Assembly: GCF_003073045.1 (NCBI RefSeq)
Contig: NC_037593.1
Coordinates: 23,741,868 to 23,805,867 of the forward strand
Origin: Pomacea canaliculata
Lineage: Eukaryota > Mollusca > Gastropoda > Architaenioglossa > Ampullariidae
Direction of reading: 5' to 3'
Length of the DNA stretch: 64,000 nt
Under the pieces are notes generated by a model that was given only the letters and a program-made list of their open reading frames with translations, was not told the DNA's origin and ran no database searches. This document shows, piece by piece, positions 25,201 to 35,300 of the stretch. Position numbers and translations under genes: made by a program. How positions within the stretch are numbered: position 1 is the stretch's first letter; every line of letters begins with the position of its first letter.

Positions 25201-28200
25201 AGACTTTCATGAGATAACTTATATTGTACTCGGTTGGGTGAACATGCAATCAAACAGATGTACAGACACTGAGAACAAGTAGAGGGTTAGATGCTGTTAC
25301 GTTGTGGAACACAGCGGCTGTCGGATTGCATCACTATGCTGTCAGGAATTAGAGGGGCAAAGGATACTACTGCTGCCTGTTATCTTCCCATAAGATCAGG
25401 CAGTGGCTGGGAACTTCTGAGCAGTGTTGATCTTTAGGTTTTATTTAATTTGAAGTCCATGGGGCATACTTGGCATGAATACAATAACTTTGAGTCACGA
25501 ACATTGGTAGTGAATAGGAAACCTGACTTTGTGGCACCTCTTCCTCCTGTTGGGTAGGAGTAGGTCTTGATGGGCAGTGGAAGACCAGAACATACTAGCT
25601 AGGTAGTGATTGGTCTTAGCTAGTTAATGGAATGGTTTGAGAATGTGTATGTTATGCTTGACTAATCGAGAGTGAAGAGAATTCTGAGGACGGGCAATAT
25701 CATCCTGGATCACTCTGGTACTCTGCCACCTGTTCAAAGGATGCCCATCATAAAGAGAGGCTGTGATTGACTGATTGGTGTAAAATCACTGCTGAGAGTT
25801 GATCTTGGAATAGTGACCAGCACGTCGTATTTCAATTTTTGGGCATAAAACTATGACTGGCCTGGACCAGCAACTACTGATCACCCCTCAAAATTGCTGC
25901 CAAGCATTTCCCATCTAATGTCGAAAGAAGATACTGAGAGAGTGTTGAGAATATTAAGTAGATAAGAACTACCATTTGTTTGTATTTGTTAATGTGCATT
26001 TTATTTTGTGTACTAGTTATTATGCAGTTTATTAGAAGAGGCATGTCATGTGCAGGTAATGAAAGAGAAGGATGAGATGGTGGAAAGGGAATTCAACAGA
26101 CTTTTGGAGACTACTTCCTACATCTCACACCAGATGAACTTTAATGAGATAAATGGAAAGCCTGCTTCACTTGGGCAGGCCTTGGAAGCTGTCATCAAGT
26201 AAGTGATGTTAAAAGTTAAGATTGTAGTTACAGAATGTAGCCCTGCATGTCTATATAGTCTGCAGCCTTTTTCGAAGTATCTTGAAATGGCTTTTGTTCT
26301 CCCAATTTTTTAGGCTTCAAGAAAAGCATGTGAAGGAAAAACAGTGTGAACATCAGAGACGACTAATTGAAATGCAGGAGAATCTCCGAAAGACTCAAAA
26401 TCAGGTCAGAGGTTATGCTTTTTAGATGATGACTGCACCAAGCAGCTTTTGACAAGAATGTACCGAGTTGTTGAATTAAATGTTGGTTTGAGATTGTTAC
26501 AGAGGACACTAGTATTGTGATTCATCTAATGGTGTCTGTCTGTCTGGGTTTTTTTTTAGGGTGTTGGGAGAAATTGGCTGATTTTAGATTTTTAGTCTAC
26601 ATTTTCATTTCAAATTTAGGGCTGTTGTAGAGATTAGGAATGTTAGTATCTTGAAAGGTACTTGAGTACACAAAGGTTTTAGAAACAATGTCATGTTTTA
26701 ATTTATAGATTTTCATTTCTAATAGCTTTATTTGTATGCAGATGTTGAATTTGAAAGAAAAAGCAGAGGAATTACATAGACAGTGTAAGGAGGCAGCTGA
26801 GGTGAAACCTCCCAGAGATATTACTGCAGAGTTTCTTGTTAAGAGCAAGCTGAGAGACTTGAGGGCTGTGTGCAAGGTACTAAATGTGACTATAATAGTC
26901 CAATTTACTGTTTTATTAGAAATGTTTCTGGTCTGTGACTGTAGACTTTATGATCTGATAACTCATTTGGAAATCAGGGATAAGATTGCTAGCTAGCGTG
27001 GAATGCTCGAAAATATCATATTTCCACACACAAAATTTGAAAAAACTAACAGATAGAAGGATAACCTAAAAGAAATATACAAAATAATTATAAATTAACT
27101 TTTCCTTCCTCAATCCCTCCTGAATGTGTACTTTTTTTTAAATGCAAAATGAGATATGTCCAGTGGTATTTTCCACTCTCCCCCCAACTATTCGAGTTGC
27201 TCTAAAGGGTTGACTTTTTCCTCTGGCAATGGCTATCTATTTATGAAGGCTTACAAAATCAACTGTCATTCCACAGCAATATGAGCAACTGCAAACTCAG
27301 CAGAAAGAAATTGAAGACAAGTTGCATGAGCTGGAGTCAAATCCTCCGAGTGATGTTTATCTTTCATCACGTGATCGCCAAATTCTGGACTGGCACTTTG
27401 CTAACCTGGAATTTGCAAATGCCACACCATTAAGCAATCTCTCTCTTAAACATTGGGATCAGGATGATGATTTTGAGTTTTCTGGAAGCCACCTCACAGG
27501 TATGTACTGTGCCTAAAGTATCTTTATAATATTGTCATAAATTATCTTCTAAATAGTATCTATTGGTCACAGACATCGTGTCTTTGACAGTTCAGTTCTA
27601 GAAATTAGCCTCTGCCTTCTTCATTTGCTCCACATATCCATATCAAGTCCCTTCACATCAGAACATCAGAGTGCTTGATTGTAAAGAAAATTATATTCAT
27701 GGGTGAAATTTTGGGCTTAGGAAATATGGATTTCAAGTTGTTCAGCACCTTGTGTTTCACAAATTGAGACAGCCTATCTTAATTATTACAAATCTCTTCT
27801 AAAAGCATTCCCATTTATTTATTTCTCTAATAGACTTTACCAATCTGTAGGCTAATGTTTGATTTTCATTGTTTTCAAATTTTTCTACAATGAAAGATGC
27901 AGGAAATGACTCTCCCATTCTGTTATGGTCATACGGCCATGAACAGCTGTGGGATTTCCCTAGATCTGACTATCTAGGAGGTATCTCTAAATTTAAACAG
28001 CAGGTGAAAAAAGAATCAGGAGTGGACAGGGTTAAGCCAACCTTAAGATTTGCATGCAACAAAAATTTAGCCTCAGGCATTGTAGACTGAGCCGGTCAAC
28101 TGTAAGGTGAAAAAGATGTGTTGGTAGCTGCTTGAGAATATTCATTGGCAGTTTGTATGACACTTTGTGAGACCTAAGTACTGTCATGCAGGGCTTATTC

Positions 28201-31200
28201 TCTTTCACCATGTAATTGGGTTTGTGAGCAAGAGATACAGTGAACCTTCCTATAGACTCCCTAAAACCCACCAAAATCAAATTTGATAAAAGCTGAATTC
28301 TGTGTTCTGATTTAAAAAGAAAAAATGTATGTAGTGATGGGGTTCTTCAGTTGTTAGGATTTGAAATCTGTACTGTGGATTCAGTTTCCTCTCCAATCCT
28401 TTAAATGTTACAGCAAACTAGAAATATGCCATGATTGATCCACCATTTAAATTCACACATCGCCATTGTGCAATTCATGCATCTATAAATATATATAAAT
28501 AATAGATTTGCTTACGCACATGCCTTGGATGTTGTCTGCATTACTTATTGAAAGGTTTCTTGCATCCTGTTATCACTGGATGGAAGTGCAAAATGAATAA
28601 TTTAGCAGTTCGTGTTTTAAAATATAGTTCATTGTTATGTAGGACATTTGGATTTTGGAGAGTGGTTTTGCTTTGTCAGCTACCATATAAGCAGAAAGAG
28701 GCTTGTTTGCATTGATAAACTGGTGATGCACAGAACACATCTCCAAAGTTATGAATATCATTCAAACCCAAATGGCTCATGAGTTTTTTTTAAGGGATGG
28801 AGGGGTGAGGGTTAAACCAGAATTAGGCTATAACATTTTGAAGATATTTTACATTTTGATATCTTTATGTGGTATTGCAGTGCGCAATGGCTACTCCTGC
28901 GTTCCAGTAGCTCTGTCAGAGGGATTGGACATCAGACTAAACACAATTGTTCGTCAAATCAAACATACAGCAACAGGTGAGCCATATTCACATAACTGTA
29001 CACGAATGTATAGAAACATGCAGACCTTCTCATTATTGTGATAACATATATATATATCATAATGAAATCTACTACTGCACTCATTGAGCTCTTGTACAGC
29101 GCTTCCACATGAATGAATTGCAAGAGGCTCTCTTTGTTGAATGTTCAAATCACTTGCCTTAGTCCCTTGTGCCAGAATCTCTCAAATGGCTTTTTAAAGT
29201 TGTGGAAGAAATCCTGCTGTTGCTATTTCTGTCAGGATGTGATGTTGAAGATCTGTGCAGCTGTGCTTCTTTGAACACTTCCTCAGCAGTAGTATCTGGA
29301 TTACCTTTATCATGACTTTGCTCTGCAGTTTTGGCAGTTTGCTGTTTAGTTTTGTTGGAAGGGGTATGACTAGTGTCCATTCTCTGCATTCCTATGTTTT
29401 TTTTGGCACAGAGAGGTAAAAGCCTTTGTTGTTTTTTCCCCACTGCTTGAACAGATCAGCTGGGATGTTGTCAACACTAACTTCCCTCCCTTAAGATTTT
29501 GTACAGCTCAACTTCTTACCATACTGGCAGGTATGCAGGCTTGCCTGCTTTAGTCCGATTGCTTTTGGAAGAAATTGGTGTCTGTCCTGAAGCAGAAGTT
29601 GTTGTTGCAACATTCCAAAGAAAAGATTAAATTTTAGATGCTGAAATATGATGGTTGTATAACAATAATGAAAAAGATTTTGCTTCTTGTAGGGGTAGAG
29701 GTGGTAACAACAGCAGCAAGATCTTCAGGTGCACCTCAGACATGGAAGGGGGATGCTGTACTGTGCACCTTACCACTTGGAGTATTAAAAGAGAGTGTTA
29801 GGGGTTCTGGGCCCAATGCTCCAGTCTTTGCACCACCCCTTCCAGAATGGAAGACAGCTGCTATACAGCGACTTGGATTTGGCAATCTAAACAAGGTTAA
29901 ATTTATACTAGCAGCTGTTTTAAATTGCCTGCCTCTGGCTTTAATCAGAAGTGTGTATGGTTTTAGGTATTGTAAGTGTACAAGCTTAATCTGGTTGGGT
30001 ACATCAACATACAGTATAATTAAAAACAATGAATAGCTTCAAATTCTAGCAGTAAAATGTGTGTTTGCCCTTATGATTTTTATTAGGTGGCTCTCTGTTT
30101 TGACCGGGTGTTTTGGGACCCAAGTGCCAACCTATTTGGTCACGTAGGCAGCACAACTGCAAGCCGAGGAGAGCTCTTTCTCTTCTGGAACCTTTACAAA
30201 GCACCTGTGTTGCTTGCACTAGTTGCTGGAGAAGCTGCAGCCATCATGGAGAATGTCAGTGATGACGTCATTGTGGGCCGATGCATAGCTGTTCTCAAGG
30301 GTATCTTTGGAAACAATGCTGTGCCTCAGGTGAGTCTTGCAATGTTATAAGGTTACAATTTATTTGCCGAGGGAAATTGCAAGAGACATTTTTCATATTT
30401 TTCTGATGATCACCAATCACACATTTGTAGACAACACTATATGCAGCACTATAAGTACCTATGTACAAAAATGGAAATTCCTCTCCCCATGCTTATGCAT
30501 ACACACACTTATGTAAAACGTCATGACATCCATCTGCACGAAGCAGTGAGAAGCCAGGTTGAAGAACTGAATCAGGGTATCTTGGTGTTTGCTTAGTGTT
30601 TTTCTGTATTGAAACATGGCTAGTCTTTGAAGTCTTGATGAGATCTGAGTTGAAGGAGTAGCGCATCTATCTTATTACACATTTAAGAAGAACATGGCTG
30701 GTAGTAGGAGTCTAGCTCATTCTAGTTGCCTTCACCATTCCTGAGAGAATGTAGGGAGGTGAAAAAAAAATTTTGTATTTTTATTTTCAGCTAAGGGCAT
30801 GTTAAACTGTATGTTGACTTAAAGACTGTATAAATACATCAAAATGAGGACAACAGCAGGCTTTATAAATTGCACATCTTTGTGGCTAAATAGGTTGAAT
30901 TTGAGTGTTAGAAATGTCCTGATTGAGGTGTAAATGTGAAGTTTCCTTTCTTTTTCCAGTAAGCTTTCCCGAGTCAGACCACTGTCGTCATTCCTTACAG
31001 ATGTTAATGATCATAGGTTTATTTTTAATTTTAAATTTGTAAACTTTTCTCTTTTGATGATAGCCAAAGGAGACACTTGTGACTCGATGGAGAGCTGATC
31101 CCTATGCTCGAGGTTCCTACTCGTATGTGGCATCTGGATCAACAGGTAACAAAGTTTGTTCTTGGCTTTTGGTTAGTTGACAAGTTATTTTATGGTATAA

Positions 31201-31496
31201 GAAATTTGACTTTTGAGATCGACTTGACTGTTTTGAAACAATCTTGTTTCTAGCTATTTTTGAAACATTTTATTCCAGGAAACGACTATGACCTGCTAGC
31301 AACACCAGTCACTCCTGGACCAAATATTAAGCCACGTATCTTTTTTGCTGGAGAACACACCATCCGCAACTATCCAGCCACTGTGCATGGGGCTCTCCTG
31401 AGTGGCTTTCGTGAGGCAGGGCGCATTGCAGATCATTTCTTAGGAGCTTCATACAGTCTTCCCACTCCTCGACCACCTACCACACCATCTTCATAA
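13293..31496 (+). CDS. KDM1A: Lysine-specific histone demethylase 1 (LSD1/KDM1A), 17 coding exons
   Basis: Exons: 13293-13460, 13975-14176, 22367-22500, 22957-23035, 23342-23434, 24068-24174, 24523-24604, 25005-25099, 26056-26198, 26314-26404, 26742-26876, 27277-27499, 28881-28976, 29693-29895, 30087-30329, 31064-31145 and 31279-31496. All phases close, giving 797 aa. This FAD-dependent nuclear amine oxidase removes methyl groups from H3K4me1/2, usually with a CoREST partner. Visible parts: a basic, NLS-like N-terminus ('SKRKRAK'); an acidic low-complexity linker; a SWIRM domain (~124-225, '[12 protein letters not shown]'); the FAD-binding motif '[17 protein letters not shown]' (232-248); a coiled-coil Tower (~369-475) inserted in the oxidase; K617 in 'GFGNLNK', equivalent to the human catalytic-site Lys661; and '[18 protein letters not shown]' with the conserved active-site Tyr. 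The catalytic residues that I can place look intact. Exon 2 ends in two possible donors 9 nt apart. Intron 2 (8.2 kb) is loaded with transposons. Confidence 0.97.
13836..13945 (+). mobile_element. 3' end of an RTE-like LINE, 30 bp before LSD1 exon 2
   Basis: The sequence from 'AACAGTAGAAAGTG' through 'CCGGGTCCGCTGGCGAGGTG' to 'AGGAATAAACTA' matches the terminal part of the LINE copies at 61296-61730 and 40300-40975. Only about 110 bp remain, with an internal deletion compared with those copies. It ends 30 bp before the splice acceptor. Confidence 0.8.
14789..15108. mobile_element. 320-bp pogo/Tigger-type MITE with TA target duplication
   Basis: Terminal inverted repeats begin 'CAGGCGGTCCTCG' at 14789 and end with the complement 'CGAAGACCGCCTG' at 15108. 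Each end is flanked by TA (14787-14788, 15109-15110), the duplication made by Tc1/mariner-pogo elements. The inverted repeat continues imperfectly inward ('TTACG', 'CGACTTA'). There is no coding capacity. The terminal sequence differs from the Tigger block at 16404-22097, so it belongs to a different subfamily and was mobilised in trans. Confidence 0.85.
15111..16403. other. Unassigned part of LSD1 intron 2
   Basis: AT-rich intronic sequence between two transposons. No gene, repeat end or RNA was recognised. It contains T-rich and A-rich runs only. Confidence 0.4.
16404..18564. mobile_element. Non-autonomous Tigger copy (2.16 kb) with ~210-bp inverted repeats
   Basis: The left end 'CAGTCAAATCTCGCTACTAT' (16404) and right end 'TAGCGAGATTTGACTG' (to 18564) are inverted repeats flanked by TA. 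Similarity runs about 210 bp inward on both sides (16404-16612 against 18356-18564). Each terminus contains a 15-bp hairpin pair, CTCGCTACTATGCC(A/C) and TGGCATAGTAGCGAG. The interior carries sequence at 17755-17900 that recurs at 19853-19990, a CG/CA microsatellite at 17257-17282 and another repeat starting near 16607. There is no transposase. Compared with the larger copy to the right it lacks the transposase block, with a junction at 4-bp microhomology. Confidence 0.8.
16607..16760 (+). repeat. Dispersed GC-headed repeat shared with 41640-41800
   Basis: Begins 'GGGCCGCCGAGAGCCAGC' and runs into an AT-rich part ('TTGTAATCGTAAATTATTTT', 'CTACACTTC'). A diverged version occurs at 41640-41800 ('GTAATCGTTTATTATTTTTC', 'TTTACACTTCG'). 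It starts exactly where the left and right inverted repeats of the Tigger copy stop matching, so it may be a separate insertion. Family not recognised. Confidence 0.5.
18567..19705. other. Unassigned, locally GC-rich sequence between Tigger copies
   Basis: Richer in G+C than the surrounding intron, with C/G runs near 19270-19300 and 19580-19640 ('CCGGGCCC'). Several open frames of about 60-120 codons occur on either strand, but none shows a domain, repeat or plausible start context. It may be internal sequence of the larger Tigger element or an unrelated insertion. Confidence 0.4.
19706..22097 (+). mobile_element. Transposase-bearing Tigger element; right end intact, left end unclear
   Basis: The right terminus at 22097 ('GCGAGATTTGACTG' then TA) is the same as that of the 2.16-kb copy. 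Sequence at 19853-20081 matches 17755-17900 and 18340-18437 of that copy, then breaks at 'GCTAGCGC'. The transposase block (20082-21977) follows, and the shared terminal sequence resumes. At 19706-19820 several 'TGGCATAGTAGCGAG' units lie in both orientations and may be a rearranged left terminus. If the outermost ends are used instead, the whole unit would be 16404-22097 flanked by TA. Confidence 0.7.
20488..21921 (+). CDS. Tigger/pogo-family transposase, uninterrupted, third catalytic Asp replaced by Asn
   Basis: An intronless 477-aa frame within LSD1 intron 2, in the same orientation as LSD1. Residues ~5-60 form a Psq-type helix-turn-helix ('[18 protein letters not shown]'). Residues ~70-137 form the CENP-B-type second DNA-binding domain, ending '[13 protein letters not shown]'. 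The DDE region contains '[20 protein letters not shown]' (D178), '[11 protein letters not shown]' (D282) and '[18 protein letters not shown]'. In the last motif relatives have 'QPMDQG', but here residue 313 is Asn (codon AAT, 21424-21426). The C-terminal tail is acidic. The family cuts and pastes DNA at TA sites. With the third acidic residue lost, this copy is predicted to be catalytically dead, although the frame is otherwise open, which implies recent inactivation or retention as a DNA-binding protein. Base composition is visibly more GC-rich than the surrounding intron. The ATG at 20488 has the context 'CACAATGTCA' and begins the conserved basic N-terminus. Confidence 0.93.
   Translation: MSAQKRKRTDFTLKEKKEIIDAAAKEPNQSKLAREISKKWGVEVKRTTVKGILSKKDAIEAAIEAGVPSERMKLTQAHDPKLDEGVLMWLKQARGQNLPVSGGLIKEKALKLAELMHIPDFMASDGWLDNFKKRHGITFKTVQGGAGAVDSRSLLEWQQQVLRPLIGQFSADDVFNLDETGLFWQLLPNKTMAFRGEKCTEGKKSKQRVTLLVGTNMSGSEKLPLLVVGSSKRPRAFKNKEIPVEYKTNSKAWMTAKLFEETLRAWDGRLSQQGRRVLVCLDNFSGHPPELQLNNIQLVFFPPNTTANSQPMNQGIIESLKRNYKKLLLCRRLEAMEEGKEFMFTLLDALHIARRAWEQVGKSTIRNSFVKAKFIEEEIQTEAQDVELLEIWEALPAEEKMHENEEIELSDFLKADERLATGRSFTMEEIAEEMLCSEEPVESEEDEIDEEIVRWRKPSALGAPSGRSYHREAGSPV
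25140..26040. other. Unassigned block in LSD1 intron 8
   Basis: The middle of this intron (about 25230-25950) is less AT-rich than neighbouring introns and looks like an eroded insertion. No open frame, terminal repeat or known tail was recognised. It was not seen elsewhere in the window. Confidence 0.3.
29150..29565 (-). mobile_element. RTE-like LINE reverse-transcriptase fragment in LSD1 intron 13
   Basis: Read on the minus strand, it gives pieces of an RTE-type reverse transcriptase: '[13 protein letters not shown]' (relatives have 'GVDNIPAEL'), '[10 protein letters not shown]' and '[12 protein letters not shown]' (relatives have 'DFKKAFDRVWH'). These lie in different frames, so the copy is dead and carries indels. 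It is probably the same family as the 3' ends at 13836, 38450, 40300 and 61296. Confidence 0.65.
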
Positions 31497-32369
31497 GCTA
31501 TAGTGTTGTTTCAGTCAAGATCTTAAAGCCAATACAGCTGTTCACTGAAAACAGACAGAACCTGCTGTAGACTGCGGACCACAAGGTTTTAAGAACTTGC
31601 TGAAGCAGTGCAGTTCATGTTCATTTTTGCCCTATAATCTTTTTCTAGACTGCATCAACTTTTAATTGTATTTTATCTTGTAAATTATATGTCCAAAATG
31701 TTTGGAATGATCCAGGATAGTTTTAGGCATCTGCATCTTCAGTGTTTTAAAAAGCTTGTTCATTGTAACATTTTTCTCATTGGCAACAAATACTATTTTG
31801 TTAAAAATTGTTACCAGTTTTGGTTTTTTTTTTAACATCTGATTATTGAGGGGAAGGGGTTCTCTAGATTTGCACTTGTATTTGCTGTACCACCTTTTCA
31901 CATCAGCAAGAACATATCCTATAGAGCATGCGAACCTGCTAAGAAGAGTACAAATCACTGCAAAATGATTCAGAAAGCATAAAAAAGACGAGATGATTTA
32001 ATTTTTCGTCGCCCTTCATCATACAACTAGATTCAGTCATGCAACACACATGATTTATTGCCCCATAACCAGAATTTCTTTTACAAATTCTTTTTTTTAA
32101 AAAGAGATACACTGGGTGGAGTATCTTGAGAATACAGAAACCCAATCACACAGCAGTTATCCTATTGCCAGCTCCATCAAACGCCCTGAATGAAGAGAAA
32201 ATTGGCACCTTTCTGCAGTGAAGCCTTGTCATATTTTCTGCTTTTCTACAAGGCTAAGACTCCAAGCACATGTTTACAGTTTTTATATTTCTTTCACATT
32301 TATATTGACACGTTTAAAGAAAAAAAAAAAAAGTAAACATGGTTCAACAAATGGAATAAAAACACCACG
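31497..32369. other. Convergent intergenic region between KDM1A and UFL1
   Basis: Holds the 3' UTRs of both genes. A minus-strand AATAAA at about 32053-32058 ('tttatt' on plus) is a reasonable UFL1 polyadenylation signal. On the plus strand the clearest AATAAA after the KDM1A stop lies at about 32355, almost at the UFL1 stop codon. If it is used, the two transcripts overlap tail to tail. No other gene was seen. Confidence 0.5.
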
Positions 32370-35300
32370 TCACTGATCTTCGTGTGTCTGTACACTGCGC
32401 TTGGTGGTCAAGGCAATTTCCTTGATCTTTGGTAACATTGTCTCCAATTCCTGCATTAGATCCTGGACTTTCTGCTGCTCTCCATTTGCCTCTGCCTGCA
32501 CCCTCTGCACCACAAGATCTAGACAGAAGAATGACGGCAATCATGAACACACACAAACTGTATCAGACTGCTGAATGAGATAATGCTATTTGGCAAATTT
32601 CAACATTCATGCAAGATAGCCATTTTTGCAGGGGATTGAAGAATATTTTAGTAAAGTGGACCATATCAGAAACAAATGGAAGCCAATAGCCCTTTGATAG
32701 AAACTTTCCCACTTCTACTTTTGATAAAAAAAAAAAGCTCTTGACATTCAGACTCTGCTACATTGTAATTGAGTGTTGAGAAAATGTGCCGTGAAGAAAA
32801 ACTAATCTGTCCTACCTTGAAAGAGGGTAAGGCTCTGATACTTCTCAGCATCCAGAGATTCCTGAAGATGCTGAAGTACAGCTGGAACTAGACGTCCTGG
32901 TGCATGTACCATTGCCTGGGTGAAAGTCTGAAACAGTAGGACTACAGCCAAGTGCATGGCCATTGCCGGGTCATTCTCTCCCTTCAGCTGGTCGGACAGA
33001 GTCTGACGATGGGCAAACACCAGCTGTCTGGAGAAGAGATACAACATATATTCATCTCTACATTAGAATAAAAAAGAGGATTATGAAAAATGGCTTACTG
33101 ATTAACATACTTTACCCTACATACAGTTATTGTCTTCTTGCGATTTTTGGTCACTCTGCATCAATTCAGTCATGACTAGTGAATAAATCTTCCTTCGCAG
33201 TGGTTATGGAGTTGGCAATTATCCCCCAATTAAACCTTTTAGACTCGTATCAAGAGTAGTAAATGTTGACATATTTTAATACTATTTAGTTCTTCCTGAG
33301 CTGGAAGCAATGTACCGCCTTTGCATGCTTCTGGGACCAAGTACGATCTCTTTAAGTATTCTCTTTATTGCATTGCAGAATACATTGCTTATATTAAGAC
33401 TTGTCTATAAGTTAGTTGAAGGGAGCTGAATCAATTATTTCACCTTTCCTTCTTCTTGTCTGGCTTCTTAAGCATAATAGAGAGATGACTTGAGCTGCAC
33501 AGATTTTCCAGAGTCGTGAAGAACTCCTCAAGGCTCTAATGTTTTCACAAGAATACAATTTGTTTGAAGTCAAGAAAATGTCACAGCAGTAAAGAAAGAT
33601 AGCATGTGTGTAAACAGAAACTTCTAAAATGACACCACAGTCTAAGAATGCCCTAAAAGTGTGAAATGCAACTGCACTTCACCATGTGTTTTTCTAAGTA
33701 ATAACACTATCACTACAGGAGTTAACAGAGCACAGTATAAATAAAAGTCATGGCCATATTTTTCTAATGCAACTAAAATGTGCTTTCTCCTCACTTATAT
33801 ATAACTGAGCTTTGCAATGAAACGATTAAAAATCTATAAACAAGATTAATTCTTTCGCGCTTGTCACTCCTTGTTAGATTTTCATACCTGTCCATTCAGT
33901 GTTTGGTGCAGTTTCATCAGAGGAGCTTGAACATCTTTTGGTAAACTGTTTATCAATTTTAACCTTGCCTACACAAAAATAGAATTTTTCAACAAGTGTC
34001 AGTAGTATCAGTGTAATAATCAAATCATTGCAATGACATTACCTCTGAGACAAAACATACGCATTCATAAGGAGAGTGCTCTGAAACTGGGACAAAATTT
34101 GCATATTTACGCACTAATAAAATAAAACAAGCATCTTACCTCTGTGGAAAGATGGGTGTCCTCTGAAATGGAAACCATGTGCTCTGTTGCCAGTGCACTG
34201 ACAAGTATGTTGGTCATGTCTGTGCACAATGTTTTCAACAGGTGCTTTGCCAGGTTGGTCTGATTTGGATCTGTGGAAATGTTCACCCACTACAATCACG
34301 ATGGCCCTTTATTTTCAACAAATTGTACAGTCTAGTTTTGGCATGATAGTAACTGCTTCTCATCCTTTGTCTTCTTTGTGGTGTTGCTGGTGATTTTTGT
34401 TGACAGCGATGCCAGTTGCTTATTTGTGTTCTTGTTTTGTTGCCTGCATCTCTTCAATGTTGTTTTTTTATGCCTCTGTTGCTTTTTATCATCGACTAAT
34501 GGTCTCCACAGCCATATATGTGCCATATTCTCTACTTCACCGTGAGGTTTACACTCGCTAATCTCTAAACCCTTTGGTACATTTTATATTTTGGGTCTAT
34601 ATCTATCAAGACTGAAACCTTGTGATCTCCTGTGTACTGTTTTGCACTGCTGGTTTGTTGGTGTGACATCTCTATCAATAATCTGTGTGCACGCCAGACA
34701 GTAAAAGATGTAAATATTATTTACCTTTGAACAGCTTGGATCCTTTTTCAAAAAGGCGTGCATTTGTCCACAGACCAGACACTCTCTCCTGCAGTTCACC
34801 AAAAGACTTCTTGCGATCAGCACTGGTACCAGAGCCAGATACTTGCAGGAAGATTGATCTTGCTGCCTCCTGGTACTGCTTGTTTAAAGGCCTGAAAAAG
34901 GAGCGCAGGAAAGACACTAGCAAAAGTCCTTTATAGCCCCAACCTTATGACATCCTGGATGGTGACAGCTAACAGTTGCACTACTATGATCAATTAAACT
35001 GTCTTCATTTAGTTCTCCTCATTCTTACCAAGTTTAATTTTCCATCCCAGGTCTGCCATGATTTTTTTTCAGGAAGGAGCTCTCTCCTATAAAGACTATA
35101 CACACCCTAAATTAGAAACAATATAGAATTTACCAGATGAGTGTTTGGTAAATAAACTTAAAAAAAACCCAAAAGGGTGGCAGGGGTGGGCAACCCTCCA
35201 ACAAAATGGTTGCTTCAACAGGATGGTTAAATAAATATCCCTTTAATGAGCAGCACAGCTGACATTACCTGTAAAGCTGGGAAGCTATTTCAGTAATCAG

